This document shows, in pieces, positions 1 through 10,516 of a stretch of DNA of 64,000 nucleotides. A program made the translations under genes and the position numbers. The stretch is taken from positions 580,501 to 644,500 of the forward strand of contig NZ_CAMPFU010000002.1 of assembly GCF_946848805.1 (NCBI RefSeq). Reading direction: 5' to 3'. Source of the stretch: Deinococcus sp. Marseille-Q6407. GTDB taxonomy: Bacteria > Deinococcota > Deinococci > Deinococcales > Deinococcaceae. The notes below the pieces were generated by a model. That model worked only from the letters and a program-made list of their open reading frames with translations. It had not been told where the DNA came from and made no database searches. How positions within the stretch are numbered: the stretch's first letter is position 1; each line of letters opens with the position of its first letter.

Positions 1-1
1 G

Positions 2-958
2 ATGGAATGGCTCTACTGGGGTGACCTGGGCGCCCAGTACACCCATGGTGGCCGCTTCCGGGGTGCCTTTAGCCCGCAGCCGCCCGAGCTGCCCCGCCCG
101 CTGGAAGCGCCCCCCGCCGAGCTGGCGCAGTGGCTGGAAGACACGCTGCTGCCGCAGATCCCGGCCGAACTGTGGCCCGCCACCATCGAGGCAGCCGCCT
201 ACACGGCCGCCGACGAGAGCGTGCGGCTGCTGACCGCCGCCCTGCCACCCGAGGTGCAGAGTGAGGTGCTGCTGGCCGCCGTGGACGCCCGGCGCGAGGG
301 ACACGCTTTTCAGCCGGCGCTGCTGCCGGCCAGCTGGCAGGCCCGGCGCCGCCGCCGGCTACAGCAGACCTTGCAGCAGGTGCGCCGGCCGCTGGAAGAC
401 TTCGTGCCCATCTTTCTGGGCGACGCCCTGACCTACCTCAACGGGCGCGGCACGCCGCAGTACCCCGGGCCGGTGCCGCAGCGCATTGTGGAGACCTTGC
501 AGCGGGCCCACGCCAGAGCCAAAGCCGAGAACGAACCGCTGGTGGTGATCAGCCATAGCCTGGGCTGCCAGCTGGTCTACGACGCGCTGAGCAGTGTGCT
601 GCCCGGCCGCCCGGAACTGGCGGACCTGCGGGTGGACCTCTGGTGCGCGGTGGGCAGTCAGCTGGGACTGTTCAAGGAACTGGGCCTGATGATGGAAGAC
701 ACTCTGCCGCCGGGGCATCCCGCGCCGCAGCGGACCATGAGCGAACACCTGGGTTATCTCTGGAACGTGTAGAGCTACAGCGACCTGCTGAGCTTCCGCA
801 CCGAAGGCGTGATTCCGCAGGCCCACGACGCCACGTTCCCGCTGCCGGGGCAGCTGCGCGGCGACCATCTGGCCTACCTGCACCGGCCGGTGTTCTACGC
901 GGCGCTGGCCGCCAAACTGCGAACCCTGCTAGAGCCAGGCGCAGCTGCCGCGACCTGA
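2..958 (+). pseudogene. Alpha/beta-fold serine hydrolase, broken by an internal amber codon (5' partial)
   Basis: An open frame runs from the window edge to a TAG at 770-772. It then continues in the same frame with ordinary coding character to a TGA at 956-958. The first part holds the nucleophile-elbow motif S-H-S-L-G (Ser186 counted from the ATG at position 2), typical of lipase/esterase-like alpha/beta hydrolases. The distal part, after the TAG, holds the only late His-rich segment (GDHLAYLHRP), where the catalytic His would be expected. The amber codon therefore separates nucleophile and histidine. The true start may lie upstream of the window. The TAG could be a real nonsense mutation or a sequencing error. 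The substrate is unknown. Confidence 0.6.
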
Positions 959-971
959 GCCGGGCCCTTGC

Positions 972-1745
972 TCAGACGATGGGGGTGGTCAGCACGCCGA
1001 TGCCTTCCACTTCCACCTCGACCGTGTCGCCGCGCCGCAGCGGGCCCACGCCCTCGGGAGTGCCGGTTAGCACGATATCGCCGGGTTCCAGCGTCACGTA
1101 ACGCGACACATACACCAGTACCTGCACCGGGTCGAAGATCATGTGCGAGGTGCGGCCGTCCTGCCTCACCTCACCGTTGATGCGGGTCTGAATATGCAGA
1201 TCGGTGGGGTCCAGCTGGGTTTCCAGCCAGGGGCCCAGCGGGCAGAAGCGGTCAGCCGACTTGGCGCGGAACCACTGCAGGTCCTCTTTCTGCCGGTCGC
1301 GGGCGGTCAGGTCCAGGGCACAGGTGTAGCCCAGCACTGCGCCCAGCGCCTCGTTGGCCTTCAGGTTCTTGGCGCGCTGTCCGATCACCAGCGCCAGCTC
1401 GCCCTCGAAGTGAAAGTTCTCGGTCCATTCGGGATACTCCACGGCGCCGCCGGGTTCGGCCAGCGCATTGGGGCCCTTGAGAAAGATGCCCGGCTCGGCC
1501 GGCAGGCCGCTGCCGCCGGGGCCGGCGTGGCCCATCTCGCGGATGTGGTCGGCGTAGTTGCGGCCCACGCACACGATCTTGCTGGGTTCGGCCGGAGGCA
1601 GCAGTACTGCCGGGTCAAACGGCACGGTGTCCTCGCTGTCACTCAGGCCACCGCCGCGCAGCGTGCCGCTCAGCAGGTGAACCGTGCCTTCTTCCAGGCG
1701 GCCCCAGCGCGGGGCGCCCGCATGGTTGATTCTGATCAGTTGCAT
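972..1745 (-). CDS. Fumarylacetoacetate hydrolase (FAH) family protein
   Basis: A 257-residue protein of the FAH fold, whose members cleave or decarboxylate beta-diketo or 2-oxo acids with a bound divalent metal. The sequence has the family signatures [12 protein letters not shown] (about residue 60), [11 protein letters not shown] and [10 protein letters not shown] (carboxylate metal ligands), and ends with the usual [12 protein letters not shown] strand. The start at 1745 is set by a TATGCT -10 box (complement of 1752-1757) only 6 nt upstream, which implies a leaderless transcript. A longer frame runs further upstream but would cross the divergent promoter of the aminotransferase gene. The exact substrate (acylpyruvate, homoprotocatechuate intermediate or other) cannot be read from the sequence. 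Confidence 0.9.
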   Translation of the reverse strand: MQLIRINHAGAPRWGRLEEGTVHLLSGTLRGGGLSDSEDTVPFDPAVLLPPAEPSKIVCVGRNYADHIREMGHAGPGGSGLPAEPGIFLKGPNALAEPGGAVEYPEWTENFHFEGELALVIGQRAKNLKANEALGAVLGYTCALDLTARDRQKEDLQWFRAKSADRFCPLGPWLETQLDPTDLHIQTRINGEVRQDGRTSHMIFDPVQVLVYVSRYVTLEPGDIVLTGTPEGVGPLRRGDTVEVEVEGIGVLTTPIV

Positions 1746-1848
1746 TCTCCGAGCATAACGGCTGCGGGTCAGCCCCGGCTCAGGAACGATTTCCTGGAAA
1801 GCGGCGCCCGGAAAGCAGCACTCAGGAACCGGCGCTACACTCATACTC

Positions 1849-3312
<1,464 letters not shown>

Positions 3313-3351
3313 GAGGGACAGGACTGACCGGGCGGCCGGGCGGCAGTAAGC

Positions 3352-3855
3352 ATGACGGCCGGCCTGCCCAAGTCCCCGCTCCCGCAGCGGCCCGCCGGGT
3401 ATCTCAGCCTGGCAACCTATTCCAGCCTGGGTACTTTCTGGCGCTACCTGCGCGGAGCCGAGGCGGCGGGCCGGCAGGTCACGCTGCTGCGCGGCGATAC
3501 GCCGCAGACCTGCCGGCGGCGCATCGGCGGGTACACGCTGACCGGCGCCGGCTTTCTGCTGGACGAACCCCGGCTGCGGCGTGAGCTGGAGCACGACTTC
3601 GTGCCGCACCCGGCGGTGGTGGCCTTTCTGGGCGGCGACTCCGGGCGACTACGCGAAGAGTTGAATGCCCACTACGCTCTGCAGACCGACTTTGCCCTGG
3701 CACTGACGGCCGGGCGAGAACTGATCGTGCGGCCCGAATTCCGGTTTCGCCCGGCCAGCTCCGGGGGCACCCTGCCGCCGGGCTTGCGCCTGCACGGCCG
3801 CCGCATGGGCCGCGACGAAATCGGGGTGCTGCTGGCGCAGGCCTGCGGCGGCTGA
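3352..3855 (+). CDS. Conserved hypothetical protein
   Basis: A 167-residue, Arg-rich soluble protein without signal peptide or membrane segments. No family recognised. It lies 39 nt after the aminotransferase and 28 nt before purU, in the same direction, so it may be cotranscribed with the aminotransferase. Codon usage (G/C third positions) matches its neighbours and supports a real gene. The ATG at 3352 has only a weak upstream GGCGGC stretch and no leaderless -10 box, so the start is uncertain. Confidence 0.6.
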   Translation: MTAGLPKSPLPQRPAGYLSLATYSSLGTFWRYLRGAEAAGRQVTLLRGDTPQTCRRRIGGYTLTGAGFLLDEPRLRRELEHDFVPHPAVVAFLGGDSGRLREELNAHYALQTDFALALTAGRELIVRPEFRFRPASSGGTLPPGLRLHGRRMGRDEIGVLLAQACGG

Positions 3856-3883
3856 CACTGCCGGAAACTGATAAACTGGCCGG

Positions 3884-4762
3884 ATGCCTGTTCTGGACCC
3901 CGCTTTTGCCGCTTCCCGTGTCACCCCCCTGATTCTGACCCTCTCGTGCATGGACCAACCTGGCATCGTCCACGCGGTCAGCGGGGCAATTGCCGCCAGC
4001 GGGGGCAACATCATTCAGTCACAGCAGTTCGGGGACACCGACACCGGGCTCTTTTTTATGCGGGTGGAAACCGACCTGCCCGGCGACGAAACCGCTTTCC
4101 GGCAGGACATGGCAGTGCTGGCGGAACGCTTCGGCATGACCTGGCAGTTGGACCGCCAGGGCCGCCCGCTGAGAACCGTCATCATGGTGTCGAAAGAAGG
4201 TCACTGCCTGAGCGACCTGCTGTACCGGCAGCGTTCCCGCGCCCTGCCGCTGGACATCGCAGCGGTGGTGGGCAATCACCCCGACCTGGCCCCGCTGGCC
4301 GAGTTCTACGGGGTGCCGTTCGTTCACCTGCCGGTCACGCCAGAGACTAAAGCCCAGGCCGAAGCGGCGCTGCTGGACCTGATCGAGCGCGAGGGCGTGG
4401 AACTGGTGGTGCTGGCCCGCTATATGCAGATTCTCTCGGATCAGCTGTGCCGGCAGATGTCGGGGCGCATCATCAACATTCACCACTCGTTCCTGCCGTC
4501 GTTCAAGGGAGCGCGGCCCTACGCGCAGGCCTACGCACGCGGCGTGAAGCTGATGGGCGCCACCGCCCACTACGTCACGGCCGACCTGGACGAGGGCCCG
4601 ATTATCGAGCAGGACGTGACCCGCATCACCCACGCCGACTCGGTAGCGGCGATGGTGCAGCAGGGGCAGGATGTAGAGCGCCGGGTGCTGGCCCAGGCAG
4701 TGACCTGGCACGCCGAGCACCGGGTGCTGCTGAACGGACACCGCACGGTGGTGTTCCGGTAA
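3884..4762 (+). CDS. purU: Formyltetrahydrofolate deformylase
   Basis: A 292-residue PurU, which hydrolyses 10-formyl-tetrahydrofolate to formate and tetrahydrofolate, feeding formate to purine synthesis and balancing one-carbon pools. The N-terminal 80 residues form an ACT regulatory domain (SCMDQPGIVHAVS). The formyltransferase-like catalytic domain follows, with IINIHHSFLPSFKGARPY and GATAHYVTADLDEGPII carrying the Asn-His-Asp triad. TAAACT at 3872-3877 lies 6 nt before the ATG, so the transcript is probably leaderless. Confidence 0.95.
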   Translation: MPVLDPAFAASRVTPLILTLSCMDQPGIVHAVSGAIAASGGNIIQSQQFGDTDTGLFFMRVETDLPGDETAFRQDMAVLAERFGMTWQLDRQGRPLRTVIMVSKEGHCLSDLLYRQRSRALPLDIAAVVGNHPDLAPLAEFYGVPFVHLPVTPETKAQAEAALLDLIEREGVELVVLARYMQILSDQLCRQMSGRIINIHHSFLPSFKGARPYAQAYARGVKLMGATAHYVTADLDEGPIIEQDVTRITHADSVAAMVQQGQDVERRVLAQAVTWHAEHRVLLNGHRTVVFR

Positions 4763-4803
4763 GCGTGAGCGGCGCCTTCCCATCCTGGTTTCAGATTTGC
4801 GTC

Positions 4804-4819
4804 ACCATATGGTCCTACC
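4804..4819 (+). promoter_or_regulatory. Palindrome ACCATATGGT overlapping a TATGGT -10 box
   Basis: Positions 4804-4813 form a perfect 10-bp palindrome. Its right half (TATGGT, 4808-4813) is also a TAnnnT box 6 nt before an ATG at 4820. That ATG is in frame with the SD-preceded ATG at 4889 of the exported protein. The mRNA may therefore begin with AUG. Either the palindrome is an operator or the symmetry is chance. Confidence 0.35.
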
Positions 4820-4888
4820 ATGCAGCCGGGCAGCACTCAGCCGCCTGATATTGCCTGTCTCTCTCTACTGAATTCACGGAGGTGTCTC

Positions 4889-5302
4889 ATGAACAAGCCT
4901 GTAAGCAAGCACGTCAAGTTGGCCCTGACCCTGGCCCTGGCCGTGCTCCCCGGCGCGGCGAACGCGGCCGGTGTGCAGCGCGAGATTCACTTTGCGCCGG
5001 GAACCTACGGCGCCAGCTACGGTGGCACGGTCCGGGGTTACAACTACGACAGCTACGTGTTTTATGCCCACCGGGGCCAGCACCTAAAAGTTGGTGTGGG
5101 TCAGCAACCGCTGACGCCGGTGCTGTTCCATAAGAGCCTGCGCGACGCCGTGAACATGGAAGCTTACTCCCCGGCACTCAACCGCAGCGGCGACTATATT
5201 TTGCCGTTCGATGGCCGCTACGAACTGCGACTGCTGCAAACCCGCAACGCGGCGCGCAGCGGCCGTCAGGTGCCGTATACCCTGTCTATCCGCATCTGGT
5301 AA
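4889..5302 (+). CDS. Small exported protein, function unknown
   Basis: A 137-residue protein with a clear Sec signal peptide: positive N-terminus, hydrophobic core LALTLALAVLPGAA, and a probable cut after AANA near residue 25. The mature part is Tyr/Arg-rich and beta-like, with no recognised family. I chose the ATG at 4889 because of the good SD (CGGAGG, 4877-4882) and the signal peptide beginning there. An in-frame ATG at 4820 with a leaderless promoter would add 23 residues and bury the signal. A terminator hairpin follows at 5337-5372. Confidence 0.75.
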   Translation: MNKPVSKHVKLALTLALAVLPGAANAAGVQREIHFAPGTYGASYGGTVRGYNYDSYVFYAHRGQHLKVGVGQQPLTPVLFHKSLRDAVNMEAYSPALNRSGDYILPFDGRYELRLLQTRNAARSGRQVPYTLSIRIW

Positions 5303-5336
5303 AGGCGGGAGCGCCTGCTCCGGCAAAGTAAAGTTG

Positions 5337-5374
5337 AAGGGAAGGGGCCGGTGCAGCCGCTTTCCCTTTTTTCC
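5337..5374 (+). terminator. Rho-independent terminator after the small exported protein gene
   Basis: AAGGGAA (5337-5343) pairs with TTCCCTT (5362-5368), with an inner GGC/GCC stem, and a T-run follows. It lies between the convergent ends of the exported-protein gene and recQ. Confidence 0.7.
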
Positions 5375-5394
5375 TGCTCTTGCCGCCCAGCGGT

Positions 5395-7233
5395 TCAGTC
5401 CAGGCCGCCCAGCACGTCCAGCACCGCCTGCCCGTACTGCTCCAGCTTCTTGGCGCCCACTCCGCTAACGGTGCCCAGGGTCGCCAGCGAAGAAGGCCGC
5501 AGCGCTGCAATAGCCGCCAGCGTCTTGTTGTCGAAGATGATGTAGGCGGGCATGCCCTGTGCCTTGGCTTCTTGGGCGCGCCACTCGCGCAGGGCCTCGA
5601 AGGCTGGCTGGGCAGCGGCCGGCAGGTCCGCCGGAGCAGCGGCAGATTTGGACGACTTGCGGCGGTTGCTGGTAGGCCGCAGCACCTCCTCGCGCAGCAG
5701 GAACTGGGCCCCGCCGCGCAGCAGTTCGCGGCTTCTGGCGGTGGCGCTTAGGCCGTAGTGTTCGCCGGCTTCCAGGTAGCCCAGGCTGACCATCTGGCGC
5801 AGCACCCCGCGCCAGGTGCGCTCGTCGTGCTCCGCGCCCACGCCGAAGGTAGGCAGCGCCTGGTGCCCGGCCTGCCGCACCTTGTCGGTGTCGCGGCCCA
5901 GCAGCACGTCGGTCAGGTGAGCGGCGCCGTAGCGGTTGCCGGTGCGCACAGCGGCGCTCAGGGCCATCTGCGCCTCGCGGGTCATCTCGCGGACCTGCGG
6001 GGGGTTGAGGCAGTTGTCACAGTTGCCGCAGGGGCCCTGGTACTCCTGCCCGAAATAGGCCAGCAGGTTCTCACGCCGGCAGCCGGCCGTCTCGCAGTAG
6101 CCCAGCAGGGCGTCCAGCTTGGCGCTCTCGATGCGCTGCACCCACTCGGGCGCCGTGCTGCCAGCCAGCATCCGGCGCAGGTTGACCACGTCGCCCAGGC
6201 CGTACACCATCCAGGCGGTGCTGGGCTCGCCGTCACGGCCCGCCCGGCCGGTTTCCTGGTAGTAACCTTCCAGGCTCTTGGGCAGGTCCAGGTGCGCCAC
6301 GAAGCGCACGTCCGGCTTGTCGATGCCCATGCCGAACGCCACGGTGGCGACCACCACCAGGCCGTCTTCGCGCAGAAACCGTTCCTGGGCCTGCTGCCGC
6401 TGGGCGTGAGAGAGCCCGGCGTGGTAGGGCAGCGCCTCTATGCCGTTCTCGGACAGGAAGGCGGCCGTCTCCTCCACCGACCGGCGCGACAAACAGTACA
6501 CGATGCCCGCGTCGCCGACATGTTCACTGCGGATAAAGTCCAGCAGCTGCCGCTTGGCGTTGTCCTTCCCGGCCACCCGGTACTGGATGTTGGGCCGGTC
6601 GAACGACGCGGTGAACTGCGGCGCTCCCTCCAGCCCCAGCACCGCCACGATATCGGCGCGGGTGCGGTCGTCGGCGGTGGCGGTCAGGGCGATACGCGGC
6701 GTGTTCGGAAAGCGCTCTGCCAACACCCCCAGCCCCTGATACTCGGGCCGGAAGTCGTGGCCCCACTGGCTGACGCAGTGCGCCTCGTCAATGGCGAACA
6801 GGGCCAGCGGCACGCTTTCCAGCAGCCGCAAGGTCCCCTCCATCAGCAGGCGCTCGGGGGCCACATACAGCAGGTCCAGCTCGCCGGCCCGCAGCGCCGC
6901 TTCCACCTCGCGCACGCTGTCCAGGCTCAGGCTGGAATTCAGAAACGCCGCCCGGATACCCAGCTGCCGCAGGGCGTCTACCTGGTCCTGCATCAGCGCA
7001 ATCAGGGGACTGACCACCACGCCCACGCCGGGGCGCAGCAGCGAAGGCAGCTGGTAGCACAGGCTCTTGCCGCCGCCGGTGGGCATCAGCACCAGGGCGT
7101 CGCCGCCGCCGGCCACCTGCGCCACGATCTCGCCCTGACGCCAGCGAAAGGAATCGTAACCCCACAGGTCACGCAGCAGGCGGTGGGCTTCGGCGGGCGG
7201 CTCGGCCGGGGCAGACGGGTGGGGCGCGGTCAT
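5395..7233 (-). CDS. recQ: ATP-dependent DNA helicase RecQ
   Basis: A 612-residue 3'-5' DNA helicase of the RecQ family. Domains in order: RecA-like helicase domains with Walker A MPTGGGKS (Lys56) and DEAH box IDEAHCVSQWGHDFR near residue 155; motif VI in YYQETGRAGRDGE; RecQ zinc-binding module (ETAGCRRENLL, then CGNCDNC); RQC winged helix; Lys/Ser linker; one C-terminal HRDC domain at about 535-610. D. radiodurans RecQ is known for three HRDC domains, so this protein is the short, E. coli-like form. The start is fixed by TATCCT (complement of 7241-7246), 7 nt upstream, a leaderless arrangement. A longer frame upstream is not supported. Confidence 0.95.
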   Translation of the reverse strand: MTAPHPSAPAEPPAEAHRLLRDLWGYDSFRWRQGEIVAQVAGGGDALVLMPTGGGKSLCYQLPSLLRPGVGVVVSPLIALMQDQVDALRQLGIRAAFLNSSLSLDSVREVEAALRAGELDLLYVAPERLLMEGTLRLLESVPLALFAIDEAHCVSQWGHDFRPEYQGLGVLAERFPNTPRIALTATADDRTRADIVAVLGLEGAPQFTASFDRPNIQYRVAGKDNAKRQLLDFIRSEHVGDAGIVYCLSRRSVEETAAFLSENGIEALPYHAGLSHAQRQQAQERFLREDGLVVVATVAFGMGIDKPDVRFVAHLDLPKSLEGYYQETGRAGRDGEPSTAWMVYGLGDVVNLRRMLAGSTAPEWVQRIESAKLDALLGYCETAGCRRENLLAYFGQEYQGPCGNCDNCLNPPQVREMTREAQMALSAAVRTGNRYGAAHLTDVLLGRDTDKVRQAGHQALPTFGVGAEHDERTWRGVLRQMVSLGYLEAGEHYGLSATARSRELLRGGAQFLLREEVLRPTSNRRKSSKSAAAPADLPAAAQPAFEALREWRAQEAKAQGMPAYIIFDNKTLAAIAALRPSSLATLGTVSGVGAKKLEQYGQAVLDVLGGLD

Positions 7234-7419
7234 GAGGGGCAGGATAACGCCGGGGGTAAGATAAGACTGTTTCACACCAACCGGTTCTCTGGCCTGCCCT
7301 GTCCGCCCTCCCCCGTTCCACACGGTCCGGTACACCTTCCGGCACTTTTTCTTTACTTGGCCCGGTGCGGACAACCCGGCCCAGACACGGAACCACAAGC
7401 CCCCTTTCAGGAGAACGCC

Positions 7420-8415
7420 ATGAAAAAAATCATCAACGACCCCCAGAACGTGGTCCGGGAAGCCTGCGAGGGCTTCGCGCTGGCCCACCCCGACCTGGTC
7501 ACCCTGCACCCCGAGCCGCTGTTCGTGGCCCGGCGTGAAAAGCCGGCCGGCGTGGCGCTGATTTCCGGCGGGGGCAGCGGACACGAGCCGCTGCACTCCG
7601 GGTTCGTGGGCCAGGGCATGCTGGCCGCCGCCTGCCCCGGCGAAGTCTTTACCAGCCCGGTGCCCGACCAGATGCTGGCCGCCGCAAAAGAGGTAGGCAG
7701 CGAGGCCGGCGTGCTGTTTATCGTCAAGAACTACACCGGCGACGTGATGAATTTCGAGCTGGCCGCCGAACTGGCCCAGGCGGAAGGCCTGAAAGCAGAC
7801 AGCGTGACCATTGACGACGACGTGGCCGTGCAGGACAGCACCTGGACCGCCGGGCGCCGGGGCGTGGCCGGCACCGTGCTGCTGGAAAAAATTGCCGGCG
7901 CCGCCGCCGAAGAAGGGCAGTCGCTGGCCGAGGTCAAGGCGGTGGCCGAGCGGGTGATTGCCGGCACCCGCAGCATGGGTCTAGCGCTGAGCGGCGCGAC
8001 GGTGCCGGCGGCTGGCCAGCCCAACTTCAGCCTGGAAGACGGCGAATTCGAGCTGGGAATCGGAATTCACGGCGAACCGGGCCGCGAGCGCCTGCCGATG
8101 CGCCCGGCCGACGAACTGGTCGCGGCGCTGCTGGACCCCATCCTGAGCGACCTGGGAGCGGCTGCGGGCGAGCAGGTCATTTTGCTGACCAACGGCATGG
8201 GCGGCACGCCGCAGTTGGAGCTGTACATCGCGCACCGCCGCGCCGTGCAGCTGCTGGAAGAACGCGGCCTGAAAGTGGCGCGGCATCTGGTGGGCAACTT
8301 CGTGACCAGCCTGGAAATGCAGGGCCTGAGCCTGACCGTGCTGCGCGCCGACGACGAACTGCTGCGGCTGTGGGACGCACCGGTGAACACCGCCGCGCTG
8401 CGCTGGGGGGTGTGA
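7420..8415 (+). CDS. dhaK: Dihydroxyacetone kinase, DhaK subunit
   Basis: A 331-residue substrate-binding subunit of PTS-dependent dihydroxyacetone kinase, which phosphorylates dihydroxyacetone to DHAP with DhaL and DhaM. It has ISGGGSGHEPLH (His55) and the His217 of IGIHGEPGR, which in this family forms a hemiaminal bond with the substrate. A good SD (AGGAG) precedes the ATG. First gene of dhaKLM; the stop is one base from the dhaL ATG. No copy of the GARCANNTGYTC palindrome found elsewhere in this locus is visible in its 185-bp upstream region. Confidence 0.95.
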   Translation: MKKIINDPQNVVREACEGFALAHPDLVTLHPEPLFVARREKPAGVALISGGGSGHEPLHSGFVGQGMLAAACPGEVFTSPVPDQMLAAAKEVGSEAGVLFIVKNYTGDVMNFELAAELAQAEGLKADSVTIDDDVAVQDSTWTAGRRGVAGTVLLEKIAGAAAEEGQSLAEVKAVAERVIAGTRSMGLALSGATVPAAGQPNFSLEDGEFELGIGIHGEPGRERLPMRPADELVAALLDPILSDLGAAAGEQVILLTNGMGGTPQLELYIAHRRAVQLLEERGLKVARHLVGNFVTSLEMQGLSLTVLRADDELLRLWDAPVNTAALRWGV

Positions 8416-8416
8416 A

Positions 8417-9037
8417 ATGAGCAGTGACACAACCAACGGACTGACTGCCGCCCAGGCCCAGGCTTTCTTTGCCCGCTTCCGCGACCTGATCGACGAACAC
8501 GCCGCCGAGCTGACCGCCCTGGACGCTGCCATCGGGGACGCCGATCATGGCAGCGGCATGCAGCGCGGCGCCCAGGCGGCCGCCGGCGCCACCGCCGGCG
8601 CCGAAACCCCGGCCTCCGCCTTCAAGGCTGCCGCCATGAGCTTTATTTCCAAGGTGGGCGGGGCCAGCGGGCCGCTGTACGGCACCGCTTTTCTGCGGGC
8701 GGCGGGTGTGAACCCGCAGGCCGCCGAGTGGAGCGCCGAGGACCTGCGGGCCGCGCTACAGGCCGGCTACGACGGGCTGGTGCAGCGCGGCGGCGCGGCT
8801 CCCGGCGACAAGACCATGCTGGACGCCTGGCAACCGGCGCTGGAAGCCCTGGCCGGCGGCGACCTGAAAGCCGCTGCCAGCGCCGCCGCGCAGGGCCGCG
8901 ACGCCACCGCCGAGCTGGTGGCCCACAAGGGCCGCGCCAGTTACCTGGGCGAGCGCTCGCGCGGGCACATTGACCCCGGCGCCGCCAGCAGCGCGCTTCT
9001 GTTCCGCGCCCTGGCCGAAGTGGCGGGTGACGGATGA
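8417..9037 (+). CDS. dhaL: Dihydroxyacetone kinase, DhaL (ADP-binding) subunit
   Basis: A 206-residue DhaL. The nucleotide-binding Asp/His cluster is visible as AIGDADHGSGMQRG (Asp41, Asp43, His44). In PTS-linked enzymes DhaL keeps ADP as a bound cofactor that is rephosphorylated by DhaM. The gene follows dhaK after one base and its stop overlaps the dhaM start (ATGA, 9034-9037), so the three subunits are translationally coupled. Confidence 0.95.
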   Translation: MSSDTTNGLTAAQAQAFFARFRDLIDEHAAELTALDAAIGDADHGSGMQRGAQAAAGATAGAETPASAFKAAAMSFISKVGGASGPLYGTAFLRAAGVNPQAAEWSAEDLRAALQAGYDGLVQRGGAAPGDKTMLDAWQPALEALAGGDLKAAASAAAQGRDATAELVAHKGRASYLGERSRGHIDPGAASSALLFRALAEVAGDG

Positions 9038-9438
9038 CAGTGCATCTGGTAATCGTGTCGCACAGTGACCAGATCGCCTCGGGCGTGTGCGACCTGGCCG
9101 GGCAGATGGGCGGCGGGGGCGTGCGCCTGATTGCCGCCGGCGGCACCGAGGAAGGCGGCCTGGGCACCAGCGCCCCGCGCATTCAGGCTGCCCTGGAAGA
9201 CGCACTGAGCGACCCCGGCGACGCGGCCCTGGTGCTGCTGGACCTGGGCAGCGCCGCCATGAACACCGCCCTGGCGCTGGAGCTGCTGGACGAAGACCAG
9301 CGGGCGCGGGTGCAGGTGGCGCAGGCCCCCATCGTGGAAGGCGCGGTGCTGGCCGCCGTGAGTGCTGCCGGGGGCGCCGACCTGGCGACTGTGGCCGCCG
9401 AGGCCGCCAGCGGGCGGGACATGCCCAAGCAGCTCTAG
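9034..9438 (+). CDS. dhaM: PTS-dependent dihydroxyacetone kinase phosphotransferase DhaM (EIIA-like domain only)
   Basis: A 134-residue single-domain DhaM with the phosphorylatable His10 in HLVIVSHSD, then the Gly-rich GGTEEGGLGTS and LLDLGSAAMNT segments of the mannose-EIIA-like fold. Unlike E. coli DhaM it has no fused HPr or EI domain, so it must take phosphate from a separate PTS HPr encoded elsewhere. It ends with TAG, showing that UAG is a working stop in this genome. A stem-loop follows at 9453-9484. Confidence 0.92.
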   Translation: MTVHLVIVSHSDQIASGVCDLAGQMGGGGVRLIAAGGTEEGGLGTSAPRIQAALEDALSDPGDAALVLLDLGSAAMNTALALELLDEDQRARVQVAQAPIVEGAVLAAVSAAGGADLATVAAEAASGRDMPKQL

Positions 9439-9452
9439 GTCAGGGCAAGGAA

Positions 9453-9484
9453 CGGGGAGAGACACAGAAATAGAATTCTCCCCG
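9453..9484. terminator. Stem-loop between convergent dhaM and the SorC-family regulator gene
   Basis: CGGGGAGA (9453-9460) pairs perfectly with TCTCCCCG (9477-9484) across a 16-nt loop. No T-run follows on either strand. It is probably a 3'-end structure shared by both convergent genes. Confidence 0.5.
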
Positions 9485-9496
9485 CACCTGGGCCAC

Positions 9497-10471
9497 TCAG
9501 GCTTCCGGCGCTGTCACGCGTTGCAGCAGAGCCAGCGCAGTGGGTTCATCCACAATCAGGCGTTTCATCAGCCCGCCGCGCAGGGCCGCGTGCAGGGCCG
9601 GCACCTTGCCCAGGCCGCTAACCACGCACACCGACTGCGGGTGTGAGGCAATAAATTCCAGGTCTGGTCCGCTGGCCCGCGCATTGATGGGCAGGTCTTC
9701 CCAGGAGCCGTCGTCGCGGAAAAACACGGTGGCGATGTCGCCAGCCACCCCCAGCCGGCCCAGCTCAGCCTGAGCGGCTTCATCCAGCGCACCGGCGGTA
9801 TAGACATGACTGGGCCGCCCCGCCGCCGAGCTGCCCACCGAGTAGAGCAGCACATCTGCCTGAGCCTGCAGGTCCAGCACCTGCCGCACCGAGCGCTCCT
9901 GCCACATCATCTGCTTGGTGCGGGGGTCGTCGAAAAAGGTGGGCACCGGAAACAGGTGCGCCCGCCCGCCGTAGTTGCGGGCAAAGCGGGTCACGGTATC
10001 GGTCACGAAGCCGCTGACCAGCTCCTGAATGTTGGCGCTGCCGTTCAGCTGCACAAAGTCCAGGCTGCCCAGGCGCCGGGGCGTCAGCGCGTGCGACACG
10101 GCGTCCAGGGTGTTGCCCCAGGCCAGTCCCACCGTCATACCGCTGCGCAGTAGGCTGTCGAGCAGCGCCGCCGTGGCCTGCGCCACTCGCGGTAGCCAGT
10201 CCTCTTCCGGGCTACCCGGCGGCACGCCGACCACCTGCAACTGCACACCCGGAAAACGCTCCTGCAATTGCCCGGCCAGCGAGTGCGGCTGCGCGGCGGG
10301 GTCGTGAATCCTGATTTCCACCAGGCCACTCTCGCGGGCAAACGAGAGCAGCCGGCTGACTTTGGGCCGCGAGAGGCCCAGCTCGGCGGCAATTTCGCCG
10401 GTAGTCAGGCCCTGATGGTAGTACAGCCGGGCCACCTGCACGGCCAGGGCAGTCTGTGAAACGGAGGTCAT
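9497..10471 (-). CDS. SorC/DeoR-type sugar-binding transcriptional regulator
   Basis: A 324-residue regulator with an N-terminal helix-turn-helix (LTTGEIAAELGLSRPKVSRL, about residues 22-41) and a C-terminal phosphosugar-binding domain of the SorC family (VGLAWGNTLDAVSHAL, VVSGLGKVPALHAAL). Family members bind palindromic operators and respond to phosphorylated sugars. It is flanked by dhaKLM and by the hydrolase/glpF/glpK/glpD genes, so control of glycerol and dihydroxyacetone use is the likely role. Its own promoter is TATGCT (complement of 10480-10485), 8 nt before the ATG, a leaderless arrangement. The GARCANNTGYTC sites nearby are its probable targets (inference). Confidence 0.88.
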   Translation of the reverse strand: MTSVSQTALAVQVARLYYHQGLTTGEIAAELGLSRPKVSRLLSFARESGLVEIRIHDPAAQPHSLAGQLQERFPGVQLQVVGVPPGSPEEDWLPRVAQATAALLDSLLRSGMTVGLAWGNTLDAVSHALTPRRLGSLDFVQLNGSANIQELVSGFVTDTVTRFARNYGGRAHLFPVPTFFDDPRTKQMMWQERSVRQVLDLQAQADVLLYSVGSSAAGRPSHVYTAGALDEAAQAELGRLGVAGDIATVFFRDDGSWEDLPINARASGPDLEFIASHPQSVCVVSGLGKVPALHAALRGGLMKRLIVDEPTALALLQRVTAPEA

Positions 10472-10516
10472 GGGATTTCAGCATAGCCTCTGCCCCGGTC
10501 CAGCGGGGACCAGACC

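Noticed and set aside
5758..7419. A plus-strand frame in front of dhaK that would extend it by over 550 codons
   Set aside because: It is antisense to recQ; DhaK begins at 7420 with an SD and family length.
7234..7419. A GARCANNTGYTC operator in front of dhaKLM
   Set aside because: I searched both strands for TGTTC/GAACA half-sites and found only CTGTTTCAC, which does not fit.
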